Positions 44,445 to 53,092 of a stretch of 64,000 bases of DNA are shown piece by piece. The position numbers and the translations under genes are program-made. The notes beneath the pieces were generated by a model, which worked only from the letters and a program-made list of their open reading frames with translations, had not been told where the DNA came from and searched no databases. The stretch lies in NCBI RefSeq assembly GCF_029238675.1, contig NZ_JAQWFR010000017.1, positions 62,001 to 126,000 of the forward strand, in the 5' to 3' direction. Source of the stretch: Oceanicoccus sp. (GTDB lineage Bacteria > Pseudomonadota > Gammaproteobacteria > Pseudomonadales > Dasaniaceae). The first letter of the stretch is position 1. The number at the start of each line of letters is the position of its first letter.

Positions 44445-45269
44445 TTATTTATCGCAATCCATATCACAAGTAAAGCCGTGATTCATTTCCAGTGCTGGCT
44501 GGTCTGAGGTTGGGCGACCAATTTCCTTGGCTGGCACACCCACTACCGTGGTATGCGCTTCAACATCCTGCAATACCACGCTGCCCGCACCAATTTTAGC
44601 GCCACTGCCAATCTTAATATTGCCCAGAATTTTTGCACCGGCACTGATTAACACGCCGTCGCCCACTTTCGGGTGACGGTCACCTTCTTCTTTACCGGTA
44701 CCGCCCAGTGTTACCGACTGCAATATAGAAACGTTATTACCAACCACCGCCGTTTCACCAATAACCACACCGGTGCCGTGATCCATCAAAATGCCGTGGC
44801 CAATTTTAGCGGCGGGGTGAATATCTACACCAAATTCTGTAGAGACACAGTTTTGTAAAAACAACGCCAGCTCTTCACGGCCTTGAGTCCACAACCAGTG
44901 GCCCACACGATAAGCCTGCAAAGCGTGAAAGCCTTTAAAATATAAAAACGGAATCGAATAACTATTACAGGCCGAGTCACGTTCCAGCACGGCGCGCAAA
45001 TCACAGCGAATCGCTTTACCAATGGACGGGTCTTCTTTTAATGCTTGCTCAATCACTTCCCGTAACAACAGGGCTGAAGCGGTGGGGCTATCGAGTTTGT
45101 GGGCCAGGTGAAAACTCAAAGCACATTCCAGCGACTGGTGGTTAAGAATGGTCGAGTGCAAAAAGCTGGTCAGCACCGGCTCTTTGCTTAGCGTCTTCTC
45201 AGTTTCCTCGCGAATAGCGAGCCAAATACTGTCGTTATCACTGGTGATTGAAATCGGTTGTGTAGCCAT
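44445..45269 (-). CDS. cysE: Serine O-acetyltransferase
   Basis: CysE acetylates L-serine with acetyl-CoA to make O-acetylserine, the precursor used by cysteine synthase. The 274-aa product (E. coli 273) has the N-terminal helical domain (about 1-140) and a left-handed beta-helix of hexapeptide repeats (about 150-250). DIHPAAKIGHGILMDHGTGVVIGETA contains the catalytic His. A likely partner, a cysteine synthase, is at 60049. Confidence 0.96.
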   Translation of the reverse strand: MATQPISITSDNDSIWLAIREETEKTLSKEPVLTSFLHSTILNHQSLECALSFHLAHKLDSPTASALLLREVIEQALKEDPSIGKAIRCDLRAVLERDSACNSYSIPFLYFKGFHALQAYRVGHWLWTQGREELALFLQNCVSTEFGVDIHPAAKIGHGILMDHGTGVVIGETAVVGNNVSILQSVTLGGTGKEEGDRHPKVGDGVLISAGAKILGNIKIGSGAKIGAGSVVLQDVEAHTTVVGVPAKEIGRPTSDQPALEMNHGFTCDMDCDK

Positions 45270-45335
45270 GACGAAGTGCCCGTATATCGGTTGTTTATTG
45301 CTAGTTAGTAATTGTGGGGGCTGATTAATGCTTAA

Positions 45336-46013
45336 TCAAGTGGCGGATTGCCTATTAAGGTCACAAAGACAGCGCCAGAGCGGCTGCCCAGACTCACTAT
45401 ATTTACGCTCAAAGGGTGTAATCACGGGCTCTGGGGTAAATGGCTCAGCCTTGGCGCTATAGTTTGCCACCGCTAATGCAGCAGCAAACTCCTGTACATA
45501 GATAGGCCAATTACTGCGAAGTTCCACCTCGCCACCCAGCGCCAATAGGCTGGAGAATAGAGGGGAGCCATGCACTCGACGTTTCAACTGGGAGGATTTA
45601 GGCCAAGGGTTGGGATAAAACACGCAATGCCTGGCTAATTGCCAATTAGCCTCAACCGCTAAACGCCAAAAGTCATCCACATCGGCCCGCAGTAGCAGGT
45701 AGTTATCCACGCCGGATTGTCGGTAGTGTTCATTGTGTTTGGTTAGCCTGACCACGGATTTATCAATACCGATGATCAAAGCGCCGGGGTATTGTTTAGC
45801 CAGACTGACAGTGCTTTCACCGACTCCGCAGTAGGAGTCGAGAATCAGATCGCCATGATGTTGGCTTACCCGCTGTGCGGCCTGCTCAAAAACATCTCTG
45901 CTGTAATTCGGGTAGGGGCGTTGAAAGCGCGAGTGTAAATGCCGGCGTACCACTGGCTCCAGATTGTCGTGGATACCGGTTTGGCTGCTGGTGATAATGC
46001 GGGAGTTAGACAC
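45336..46013 (-). CDS. TrmB-like SAM-dependent methyltransferase (paralogue)
   Basis: The 225-aa protein resembles TrmB: a SAM loop LILDSYCGVGESTVSLAKQYP, GIDKS, and YPNPWPKSSQLKRR, which corresponds to the PDPWxKKKHxKRR catalytic signature. The aspartate of PDPW is Asn here, and the usual C-terminal tail T(K/N)FE.RG is changed to TPFERKYSESGQPLW. A full TrmB is encoded at 8046-8753, so this copy may modify another substrate or be degenerate. It is divergent from the acyltransferase gene. Confidence 0.8.
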   Translation of the reverse strand: MSNSRIITSSQTGIHDNLEPVVRRHLHSRFQRPYPNYSRDVFEQAAQRVSQHHGDLILDSYCGVGESTVSLAKQYPGALIIGIDKSVVRLTKHNEHYRQSGVDNYLLLRADVDDFWRLAVEANWQLARHCVFYPNPWPKSSQLKRRVHGSPLFSSLLALGGEVELRSNWPIYVQEFAAALAVANYSAKAEPFTPEPVITPFERKYSESGQPLWRCLCDLNRQSAT

Positions 46014-46128
46014 AGTGACTATCGTTAAATGAATATGGCGCTGATTATAACAGGGATAGGGGTTCAGTCATTGCGATTTTAGAAGTGTGCTGGCAGACTG
46101 CTCTTTGAAATACACGCACGAGACCACT

Positions 46129-46851
46129 ATGAGACAAGACCGCCGCCCTTATTGGGTCAAAAAAAACTACTTAAGCTTCCGTCGTTGGTATGCCAATCAT
46201 TTTTTGCGCCCTGCCTGTGATGAGCTGGGTGACCACCATACGATTATGAAGCCTTGGTATGTGGATATTTCGGGGCCGAATATTTCAATAGGGAAGTGCG
46301 CGACGATCATTGGGGAGCCTGGTGGTCGGGTGAAGTTGGGGGTGTGGGGCCGTGAGCCTGATGAGGGTGAGTTGCATATTGGTGACTATGTGTTGATTAG
46401 TCCGGGGTGTCGGATTTCGGCGGGTGATCAAATTATTATTGGCGACAGTGTGATGATCGCCAATGGTGTTTATATTACGGATTCGGATTGGCACGGGATT
46501 TATGACCGTGCACATCGCACGGATGAGGTGGCGCCGGTGGTGATTAAGGATAATGTGTGGCTGGGTGATGGTAGTAAAGTTTTAAAGGGCGTAACTATTG
46601 GCGAGAACAGTATTGTTGCTGCCGGAGCGATAGTGACTAAAGATGTGCCTGCCAATGTTGTTGTGGCGGGTAACCCTGCCATAGTAGTTAAAGAGCTGGA
46701 TGCTGAGCATGACATGATGACGCGCAAAGAGTATTTTGCCGATCCTATTGGGCAGGAGAAATTCTTTGATAGTGTTGATCGGGAAGTGTTGAAAGAAAAT
46801 ACCGTTTTAAATTGGTTGCGTGCGCTTCTTCTCCCCCGAAAAGGTGATTAA
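46129..46851 (+). CDS. Hexapeptide-repeat acyltransferase (LbH family)
   Basis: The 240-aa product has left-handed beta-helix hexapeptide repeats through about residues 45-205. The C-terminal set (VVIKDNVWLGDGSKVLKGVTIGENSIVAAGAIVTKDVPANVVVAGNPA) is typical of maltose/galactoside/colanic acid-type O-acetyltransferases. The substrate cannot be read from the sequence. The start at 46129 is preferred over an in-frame ATG at 46087 because the extra residues are atypical. It stands alone, divergent from the TrmB-like gene. Confidence 0.85.
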   Translation: MRQDRRPYWVKKNYLSFRRWYANHFLRPACDELGDHHTIMKPWYVDISGPNISIGKCATIIGEPGGRVKLGVWGREPDEGELHIGDYVLISPGCRISAGDQIIIGDSVMIANGVYITDSDWHGIYDRAHRTDEVAPVVIKDNVWLGDGSKVLKGVTIGENSIVAAGAIVTKDVPANVVVAGNPAIVVKELDAEHDMMTRKEYFADPIGQEKFFDSVDREVLKENTVLNWLRALLLPRKGD

Positions 46852-46988
46852 TTTCTCCCCCGACCCAAAACCCGACTACATTGGGGCTGATCGCAGGAAT
46901 TTAATCACGAATTTAATGGGACAGAAACTCATTAGCAGTTTAACTATTTAAGCTTTTTTTGGATGTCTCTCCCATCTCTCCCCTCTAC

Positions 46989-48482
46989 TTAATCTACTGG
47001 CAACTCTATTTTGAATGTTGAAATCTGCCGATTAAAGATAGGCACCCCCTGATCAGGCAGTTTGTCGGCATAATGGGCTTCCAGTGTTGACCTTGCCTCC
47101 CCGTAATCACCCCATTCAATGGAGGCGGTGTAGGCTTGTAAATCAGAAAAAACCTTGGTCATTGTTCTGAATTTATGGCGGCGGGTTGCATCTCTCAGGC
47201 CGTTTAAATAGCTGTCTCTATGGACGGTAGGTACGATGATTTTGAATTGCTCGGCGTTGGCTAATTCGGCATTCATCATAATTCTGGCCAGTCGCCCGTT
47301 GCCATCATCAAACGGGTGAACTTCTGCGATAAGATAATGCATATAAATAGCACGGTGCAGGCCTGCTGGAAGCGCCGTATAAAAACCAAAGGTTTGGGCT
47401 AATGTGCCTTCTACCTGTTCCGGCAGAACAAATAAGCTATCGCCCGCTTTATTGGCTTTGCTTTTGAATTGCCCGGGATGTATTTCAGGGCGTTGATGCA
47501 TAATCAGTTTGTGTCGCTCGCTTAATAGCGACAGCAGTTCTTCTGCTGATGAAGGTGTTGTCGTCATTTCCTGATAGTCTTGAACTACATCAAACACCGA
47601 CAATACATCATGACTATCCTGTTGACGCTGCTCAATAATATTTTTTGAAAAGATAATATCTTCAGCCTCATCAATTAAAAATTCAGTCCCTTCAATATAG
47701 TTTGAGAAATAACTCTCATAAAAAGACAGGTTGCGCCAAGTGCTTGCAGAATATTGATAGTCTTTTGGTTTTAGGTTGCACCGACTTAGGTAGTCGGCCA
47801 GTTGCTCAAAGGCCTGTACACGGTTGGCATCAAAAGGTTGCTGGCGTGCCATTGCCAAAGCTTGTGGCGTCGTTAAGTGCCCTGCGGGCTTGGTTGATAA
47901 GACGGCGCCAATCAGTTTGTCTAATTGCTCAAACTCTTTTTCCAGCGATAACGCACTAGCATGTTCACGGGCGAGATCTCTAATACGGTTAAGCTCATCT
48001 TCACCACGGCGTTCCAGTATTTTACATAGCTCACCTTCTACCCATGCCTTGCCCTGCGCTTTACTTTGGATGTCGCCTGCTCTTTTTCTGGTGGCTTGGA
48101 GATTTTCCAGTAAATAGCGCGCTGGTGCACTGCGTCGAAGGTTGGGGACAAAAGACTCGGTTAATAACTGTGTGTCGCCAGGGTATGCATCAATCGTTAA
48201 TGTGTTGGCAATGGTAATTTTTTTTCGGTGCTTGATATCCGCACTAATAAACACGCGCCCATCAACCGGCCTGAGTTCGGCTGCAGTAACGTGCGAGGCA
48301 ATGCCATTCTCAAACAGGTAGTCAACAATGTCATACCAGCGGCTTTGCACTAGGGCGGGCACCTGCTCCCAGGGTGCGTCGGTATAGATGCCCTGACGAA
48401 TGCGCTTTAACTCCCCGCTGCTGACTCGCTTTGAGAGTTGTTTGGCATCATTGGCGCTGGCTGGAAAATATAAGTTATTCAT
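46989..48482 (-). CDS. Fic-domain protein with N-terminal AbiEi-like winged helix
   Basis: The 497-aa protein combines an N-terminal region (about 5-100, with QLSKRVSSGELKRIRQGIY like the AbiEi-type winged-helix antitoxin domain), a middle region, and a Fic domain (about 245-470). The Fic active site is complete: HPFDDGNGRLAR at about 389-400. The class II inhibitory helix motif SNYIEG is present at about 260-265, so AMPylation activity is probably auto-inhibited. Fic enzymes transfer AMP or other nucleotide moieties to target proteins. Four operator-like repeats lie upstream of the start, which suggests self-repression by the winged helix. The start at 48482 has an AGG site; 48515 is an alternative. 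Confidence 0.88.
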   Translation of the reverse strand: MNNLYFPASANDAKQLSKRVSSGELKRIRQGIYTDAPWEQVPALVQSRWYDIVDYLFENGIASHVTAAELRPVDGRVFISADIKHRKKITIANTLTIDAYPGDTQLLTESFVPNLRRSAPARYLLENLQATRKRAGDIQSKAQGKAWVEGELCKILERRGEDELNRIRDLAREHASALSLEKEFEQLDKLIGAVLSTKPAGHLTTPQALAMARQQPFDANRVQAFEQLADYLSRCNLKPKDYQYSASTWRNLSFYESYFSNYIEGTEFLIDEAEDIIFSKNIIEQRQQDSHDVLSVFDVVQDYQEMTTTPSSAEELLSLLSERHKLIMHQRPEIHPGQFKSKANKAGDSLFVLPEQVEGTLAQTFGFYTALPAGLHRAIYMHYLIAEVHPFDDGNGRLARIMMNAELANAEQFKIIVPTVHRDSYLNGLRDATRRHKFRTMTKVFSDLQAYTASIEWGDYGEARSTLEAHYADKLPDQGVPIFNRQISTFKIELPVD

Positions 48483-48502
48483 TGTTATGCCTGCTAATAG
48501 GC

Positions 48503-48610
48503 GAATTATCACCAAATAAGGTGGCTATTTGGAGAAATATTAGCAAATAAGAGCGTTTTTAGCGAAGTATTATCAAATAAATGACTATTTAATGAATTAT
48601 TAGCAAATAA
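48503..48610. promoter_or_regulatory. Array of four 17-bp repeats upstream of the Fic gene
   Basis: The motif GAANTATYANCAAATAA occurs at 48503-48519, 48534-48550, 48564-48580 and 48594-48610, with a period of 30-31 bp (about three helical turns). Between units 1 and 2, CCAAATA-N7-TATTTGG (48512-48532) forms a perfect palindrome; unit 4 to 3 repeats a weaker form. It begins 21 bp before the Fic start codon and covers the region where its promoter must be. Confidence 0.75.
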
Positions 48611-48708
48611 GGCGGGCAGGAAGTGGGCACGCCTTGCCTTTTGTCTTTGAATGTTTAATCGTAAAACCATCAGCAACACCTAATCACTCACCTACACAAG
48701 GCTAACCT

Positions 48709-48819
48709 ATGACCTCCAACCAAACCCCGCCCGGCCTTTGGGTTGGCCAAGCCTTTCTTTTATTTTGGGCGATTGCGGTGGGTTTTAATTCCAGTGCGGC
48801 AGGTGGCGTGGATGATTAA
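48709..48819 (+). CDS. Possible 36-codon small membrane ORF or gene remnant
   Basis: ATG at 48709 with AAGG nearby opens 36 codons (MTSNQTPPGLWVGQAFLLFW...), including a short hydrophobic stretch. The frame ends at TAA 48817 in a region with a repeat remnant at 48848. It may be the start of a decayed gene. I recognise no family and the case is weak. Confidence 0.2.
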   Translation: MTSNQTPPGLWVGQAFLLFWAIAVGFNSSAAGGVDD

Positions 48820-48847
48820 GTGGCGGGTACAACAAGAGTTCGAAATT

Positions 48848-48866
48848 GTCACTCCCGCGAAGGCAG
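48848..48866. repeat. Remnant of the dispersed palindromic repeat (left arm)
   Basis: GTCACTCCCGCGAAGGCAG differs from the left arm of copies 2-4 by two bases and has no matching right arm. It overlaps the srkA 3' flank, ending 9 bp before the srkA stop. Confidence 0.6.
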
Positions 48867-48874
48867 GGGTTGAG

Positions 48875-49855
48875 TTAAAACAATTGCAACGATGGCTCAT
48901 TAATCAAAGCAAACTGTTCCCTTAATTCCAAAATATGATCCGACCAATACCGCTGCGTATTAAACCACGGAAAATTATGCGGGAACGCAGGATCTTCCCA
49001 GCGTCTGGCCAGCCAGGCGCTGTAATGAATAATCCTTAACGTCCGCAACGCTTCAATCAAATGCAACTGCCGCGGATCAAAATCAAAAAACTCGTTATAA
49101 CCTTCCACCAACTCACTAATCTGTGCGGTTTGATTGGGCCTGTCCCCCGACATAAACATCCATAGATCCTGAATAGCCGGTGCCATCCGACTATCATCCA
49201 AATCCACAAAATGCGGTGACTCACCGCGCCATAAAATATTACCGGAATGGCAATCACCGTGAACGCGAATATTGGTAAAGGTGGTTTGGGAAAATTGTTG
49301 CTTAATAGTTTTAAGTAAGTCTTCGCATAAGCTCACATAGGCTGTGCGTAAATCACTGGGGATAAACTTCTCACTGATCAGCTGAAAACTGTTTTCACCA
49401 AAGGACTCAATATCCAAGGTGGGCCGGTGTTGAAAATCTTTTTGTGCACCAATGGCATGAATCCTTCCGGTTAGGCGGCCAAGGATTAATAAATTATCTA
49501 AATCATCCAGCTCCGGGGCGTGGCCACCTTTGCGTTGATAAACAGAAAATTGATAGCCTTCATAATCCAATAAAGTTTTACCAGCCTCGTTTTTCAGCGG
49601 CGGCACCACAGGAATTTCAGCATCAAACAGTTCATAGCTAAATTCATGCTCTTCTAAAATCTGCGCTTCAGTCCAGCGTTCAGGGCGATAGAATTTTACA
49701 ATCACCGGGTCGCCTTCATCCATGCCCACTTGATAGACGCGGTTTTCATAACTGTTCAACGGGAAGATACGCAGGTCAGTTAAGCGGCCTGTGCTTTCTA
49801 CGGCATCAATCACGAGTTCCGGTGTTAGTCTGTCGTAGGGGTGGGGGTTTGGCAT
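48875..49855 (-). CDS. srkA: Stress response serine/threonine kinase SrkA (YihE/RdoA)
   Basis: SrkA is a choline-kinase-fold protein kinase that counters stress-induced death in E. coli. The 326-aa product (E. coli 328) has the conserved N-terminus YDRLTPELVIDAVES, the ATP lysine in VIVKFYRPERW, the catalytic HGDCHSGNILW and the metal-binding FVDLDDS. In E. coli it precedes dsbA; here its start overlaps the modC stop by one base, so it is the last gene of a mod transcript. Confidence 0.93.
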   Translation of the reverse strand: MPNPHPYDRLTPELVIDAVESTGRLTDLRIFPLNSYENRVYQVGMDEGDPVIVKFYRPERWTEAQILEEHEFSYELFDAEIPVVPPLKNEAGKTLLDYEGYQFSVYQRKGGHAPELDDLDNLLILGRLTGRIHAIGAQKDFQHRPTLDIESFGENSFQLISEKFIPSDLRTAYVSLCEDLLKTIKQQFSQTTFTNIRVHGDCHSGNILWRGESPHFVDLDDSRMAPAIQDLWMFMSGDRPNQTAQISELVEGYNEFFDFDPRQLHLIEALRTLRIIHYSAWLARRWEDPAFPHNFPWFNTQRYWSDHILELREQFALINEPSLQLF

Positions 49856-50940
49856 TAGTGTTCTCGTTGATCGCTGAGTAGCGCGACGGTTTTAATTTGG
49901 GCGTAGACTTGTTGGCCAACGGTGAGTTCCAGTCGGGTCACGGATTTATGGGTTAGCCGGACTAAGATATATTGGTGGGCTACCTTAAGTTTAATTAACA
50001 CTCTGGCGCTGCTATCGCTTTGTTCAATTTCGGCAATGGTGGCCGGTAGAATATTCAGGATACTGCTATGTTCTGCCCGCTCTAAATTAATACTCACATC
50101 CCTGGCGGGGATACGAATACGGACAGGTTCATCTTCACGGCCTTCTATGGCAGTAATCCACAGGGATAGATGGTTGTCGATTAATAATTCCGTTAGATGA
50201 TTGCTTCTGTCGTGTTGCTCGATAGTGGCATCAATAATACTGGCGGCATTTTCTTCATGGCTTAACGGTAAGTCAATACGATGGCTGAGTTCCAGCAGTG
50301 GACCTTGGGCGGTGATTTTCCCCTGGTCAATCAGTAGTAGCTGGTCTGCCAGTTGACTGACTTCTTCAAAGTCATGACTGACGTACAGTATTGGTGTTGC
50401 CATATTGGCTTGCAGGGTTTGCAAATGTTTAATAATGCGTTGCTTGCTGGGTTTATCGAGGGAGGCTAAGGGTTCATCCATCAGGATTAATTGCGGGCTG
50501 CTTAATAAGGCCCTGGCAATGGCTACCCGTTGTTGTTCGCCGCCGGACAGTTGTTCGCTGCCTTGCATCAATAGATGTTTTATTTCCAGCCATTCGCAGA
50601 CTTGGTTTAGTGAGGGGCCGTTATTATTAAAGCGCCTTTGGTAGGCGTAATTAAGATTGCCTTCAACGGTTAAGTGTGGAAATAAACGGGGCTCTTGAAA
50701 GACATAGCCGATTTGACGTTGTTGGGGTGGCAATGTTTTTTCTTTATCTTGCCAAACGGTTTGCTGAAAGGAGAGTTCCCCTTGGGTTGCTGGTTCCAAC
50801 CCAGCTATCCAACGTAACAACGTGGTTTTACCGGCACCGCTAGGGCCATAGACAGCGGTAAATCCTTTGGCCTCCAAGACGGTATCTATCGCCAGTGAAA
50901 AGTTTTCCCGCTCCAGCTTAAGTTTAATCGACAGGCTCAT
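49855..50940 (-). CDS. modC: Molybdate ABC transporter ATP-binding protein
   Basis: ModC powers molybdate import. The 361-aa product has Walker A GPSGAGKTTLLRWIA, the ABC signature LSGGEQQRVAIARAL, Walker B LILMDEPLASLD and the VSHDFEEV switch. A C-terminal Mop/TOBE domain (about 290-355) binds oxyanion. The start overlaps modB by 4 bp. No ModE regulator gene is in the window. Confidence 0.96.
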   Translation of the reverse strand: MSLSIKLKLERENFSLAIDTVLEAKGFTAVYGPSGAGKTTLLRWIAGLEPATQGELSFQQTVWQDKEKTLPPQQRQIGYVFQEPRLFPHLTVEGNLNYAYQRRFNNNGPSLNQVCEWLEIKHLLMQGSEQLSGGEQQRVAIARALLSSPQLILMDEPLASLDKPSKQRIIKHLQTLQANMATPILYVSHDFEEVSQLADQLLLIDQGKITAQGPLLELSHRIDLPLSHEENAASIIDATIEQHDRSNHLTELLIDNHLSLWITAIEGREDEPVRIRIPARDVSINLERAEHSSILNILPATIAEIEQSDSSARVLIKLKVAHQYILVRLTHKSVTRLELTVGQQVYAQIKTVALLSDQREH

Positions 50941-51629
50941 AGCAGGCCTACCCTTGTTGATTTAGCATCGCCGCGTTTTAAACTATAAATAAACGCTAAT
51001 AACAGCAAAGAAAAAATCACTAGCCCGCCCGCCAGCCAATGGGCTTCGCTGTACTGTAAGTTTTCGACTTTGTCATAAAGGCTAATGGAGAGAACCTGTG
51101 TCTCTCCCGGAATATTGCCGCCTATCATCAGTACTACACCAAACTCACCAATGGTATGGGCAAAGCCTAAACTGGCGGCGGTAATAAAACTGCGTTTGCA
51201 CAGTGGTAAAACTAAAGAAATAAATTGATCTTTAAAGGAGGCTCCCATAGTAGAGGCAGCTTCAAATAATTTTTTGGGCAGTTGTTCAAAGCTGGTTTGC
51301 AGGGGCTGGATTACAAAGGGTAAGGAATACAGTACCGAGCCAATCACCAAGGCACTAAAACTAAACGCTAGCGGTGTACCAGTGGCACCTAACCAAAATT
51401 GCCCGAAGGGGCTGGTGGGAGAAAATGCCAGCAATAAATAAAAACCGAGTACGGTAGGGGGCAGTACTAAGGGCAGTGCAACAATCGCTTCAAATAAAGC
51501 TTTGCCACGGTTGCGAGTATGGGCCAGCCACCAGGCTAAGGGTGTGCCTATCGCTAATAAAATCACCGTAGTGACTGCCGCCAGTTTAATGGTCAGCACA
51601 ATGGCAGTCAGGTCTTGCTCTGGCAGCAT
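50937..51629 (-). CDS. modB: Molybdate ABC transporter permease
   Basis: ModB is the membrane channel of the molybdate transporter. The 230-aa product (E. coli 229) has five or six predicted membrane segments and the permease coupling motif EAASTMGASFKDQFISLVLP (about 120-140). HTIGEFGVVLMIGGNIPGETQV is typical of ModB. It lies 10 bp after modA. Confidence 0.96.
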   Translation of the reverse strand: MLPEQDLTAIVLTIKLAAVTTVILLAIGTPLAWWLAHTRNRGKALFEAIVALPLVLPPTVLGFYLLLAFSPTSPFGQFWLGATGTPLAFSFSALVIGSVLYSLPFVIQPLQTSFEQLPKKLFEAASTMGASFKDQFISLVLPLCKRSFITAASLGFAHTIGEFGVVLMIGGNIPGETQVLSISLYDKVENLQYSEAHWLAGGLVIFSLLLLAFIYSLKRGDAKSTRVGLL

Positions 51630-51639
51630 AGGTGTCTCG

Positions 51640-52395
51640 TTAAATCCGATAGCCCTGTTGGCGAATCGTTGCTTTGGCAGGTTCAGTGTGTAAAAACGCT
51701 AAAAACTGAATCGCCGCCTGATTAGTCTGGCCGGATTGTAACAGGATAGCTTGCTGGCGTATCGGTTGATACCAGTCTTGCGGAATGGGCCAGTACGCCA
51801 TGGCGGGGTTTAGGTGTTTGACTTGGGATAGGGCAACAAAGGCGATGGGCGCATTACCCGTGGCCACATATTGAAAGGTCTGCCCTACATTACTGCCTTT
51901 GACTAAATGCGCTTGGGCGCTTTGCCAGAGCTTAAGGTGGTTCAGGCTTTGTTGGGCGGCCATACCATAAGGGGCAATGGCGGGGTTGGCGATAGCGATT
52001 TTATGTTGCTGTTCAATGGTGGCCTTAATAGCTTTGCTCAGTGTTTGTGGGTCGCTGATGATTTGTCCGGGCGCTACCACCACCAGTTGGCCTTCGGCGT
52101 AGGTGGTTCGGGTATTGGCAATGGCTAGCCCTTGGCTTTCTAATGATTGCGGGTAGCGGCTATCGGCGGATAAAAAAGCGGTGAAGGGTGCGCCTTGTTG
52201 TACCTGATTAACAATAGAGCCACTGGAGGCGTTGCTTTGTTTGATTTGATGTTGTGGGTATTGCTGGTGGAATTGTGCAATCAGCTGGGTCATGGCTGTT
52301 TTAAAATTTGTTGCCACGGCGATGGTGGCGGAGTCGGCATACGCAGCATGGGTTATTGCCAGAGATAGGCTGATTACTATAAGCAGTTTCTGCAT
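51640..52395 (-). CDS. modA: Molybdate ABC transporter substrate-binding protein
   Basis: ModA is the periplasmic molybdate/tungstate receptor. The 251-aa product (from ATG 52395) has a signal peptide ending in THAAYA and the mature start DSATIAVATNFKTAMTQL. SNASSGSIVNQVQQGAPFTAFLSAD is the oxyanion-binding region, and Y/S residues near NVGQTFQYVATG complete the site. It follows the FitB-type toxin gene by 22 bp on the same strand, so transcription from the toxin-antitoxin promoter may reach mod genes. Confidence 0.94.
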   Translation of the reverse strand: MQKLLIVISLSLAITHAAYADSATIAVATNFKTAMTQLIAQFHQQYPQHQIKQSNASSGSIVNQVQQGAPFTAFLSADSRYPQSLESQGLAIANTRTTYAEGQLVVVAPGQIISDPQTLSKAIKATIEQQHKIAIANPAIAPYGMAAQQSLNHLKLWQSAQAHLVKGSNVGQTFQYVATGNAPIAFVALSQVKHLNPAMAYWPIPQDWYQPIRQQAILLQSGQTNQAAIQFLAFLHTEPAKATIRQQGYRI

Positions 52396-52417
52396 GGTGG
52401 CGTCTCTGTAAACCGGC

Positions 52418-52834
52418 TTAATCAAAAGGGTTGATCAGGTCTATTTGGCAGTGCTCAAAGTCTTTAATATTTCTTGTGGCAACGCTAAACCCTTTGGCTC
52501 GGGCTATGGCTGCAATCTGACCATCCATGCTGCTCATGGGTCGTCCTATTTCCTTGCGGTGGCCCATCAACTCGCCATAAGTCTTTGCAGCGGCCTCGTC
52601 AAAGGAGAGTACACGCTGGGTAAAGGCTTCATCAACAAACTGCGTAAATCGTTTGCTTAATAGTTGGCGGCGTTTTCCTGTTGGCATCACGCTTAGGCCG
52701 TAGTTAATTTCAGCGAGGGTGATAGTCGATATATAGAGTGAGGCGACATGCTGGGCGTTTAGCCAGTTTAGAACCTGACTGGCCGGTGGTGAGGTCATAA
52801 ATTCCGAGACTATATTGGTATCCAGAATAATCAT
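52418..52834 (-). CDS. FitB/VapC-type PIN-domain toxin
   Basis: The 138-aa PIN-domain protein starts MIILDTNIVSEFM with the first catalytic Asp. It carries the conserved Glu in TLAEINYG and the later Asp residues in SMDGQIAAIA and TRNIKDFEH, so the nuclease site is complete. FitB/VapC toxins cleave RNA. The start overlaps the antitoxin stop by 4 bp. I call it FitB-like because its partner is a FitA-type ribbon-helix-helix protein. Confidence 0.93.
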   Translation of the reverse strand: MIILDTNIVSEFMTSPPASQVLNWLNAQHVASLYISTITLAEINYGLSVMPTGKRRQLLSKRFTQFVDEAFTQRVLSFDEAAAKTYGELMGHRKEIGRPMSSMDGQIAAIARAKGFSVATRNIKDFEHCQIDLINPFD

Positions 52835-53064
52835 TCAAAACTCAGCGGTTGAAAGGTTTCACGTTCGGGTAATTCCAGTGCTTCGCTGCCGTAAGCCGGG
52901 CTGAATAACTTAACGGCGAGATCTCCCAGACTTTCCGGCGCGGCCACTGCTCGCTTTAGGATCTGGCGAACTTCCTCCTCCATGGAGGTGCCATGCATGG
53001 CGGCCTGAATCCGTAAGCGATGCATGGTGTCCTCGTCTATTTTTCTTACGCTTAGGCTTGGCAT
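52831..53064 (-). CDS. FitA-like ribbon-helix-helix antitoxin
   Basis: The 77-aa product starts MPSLSVRKIDEDTMHRLRIQAAMHGTSMEEEVRQIL, a typical FitA/Arc-type ribbon-helix-helix DNA-binding domain. Its C-terminal tail (ELPERETFQPLSFE) would bind the toxin. The start at 53064 matches the conserved family N-terminus. A perfect 26-bp inverted repeat lies at 53093-53118, just upstream, and is the likely autoregulatory operator. Confidence 0.92.
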   Translation of the reverse strand: MPSLSVRKIDEDTMHRLRIQAAMHGTSMEEEVRQILKRAVAAPESLGDLAVKLFSPAYGSEALELPERETFQPLSFE

Positions 53065-53092
53065 TATGGCTCTCCAAAAGGGGCGTGATGCT

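Noticed and set aside
48503-48610. CRISPR array or plasmid origin iterons
   Set aside because: Only four 17-bp units with similar short spacers that share sequence; no cas or rep gene. An operator array for the Fic gene fits better.
48743-48925. 60-codon open frame before srkA
   Set aside because: Runs over the repeat remnant and into the srkA 3' end in antisense; composition is unlike a real protein.
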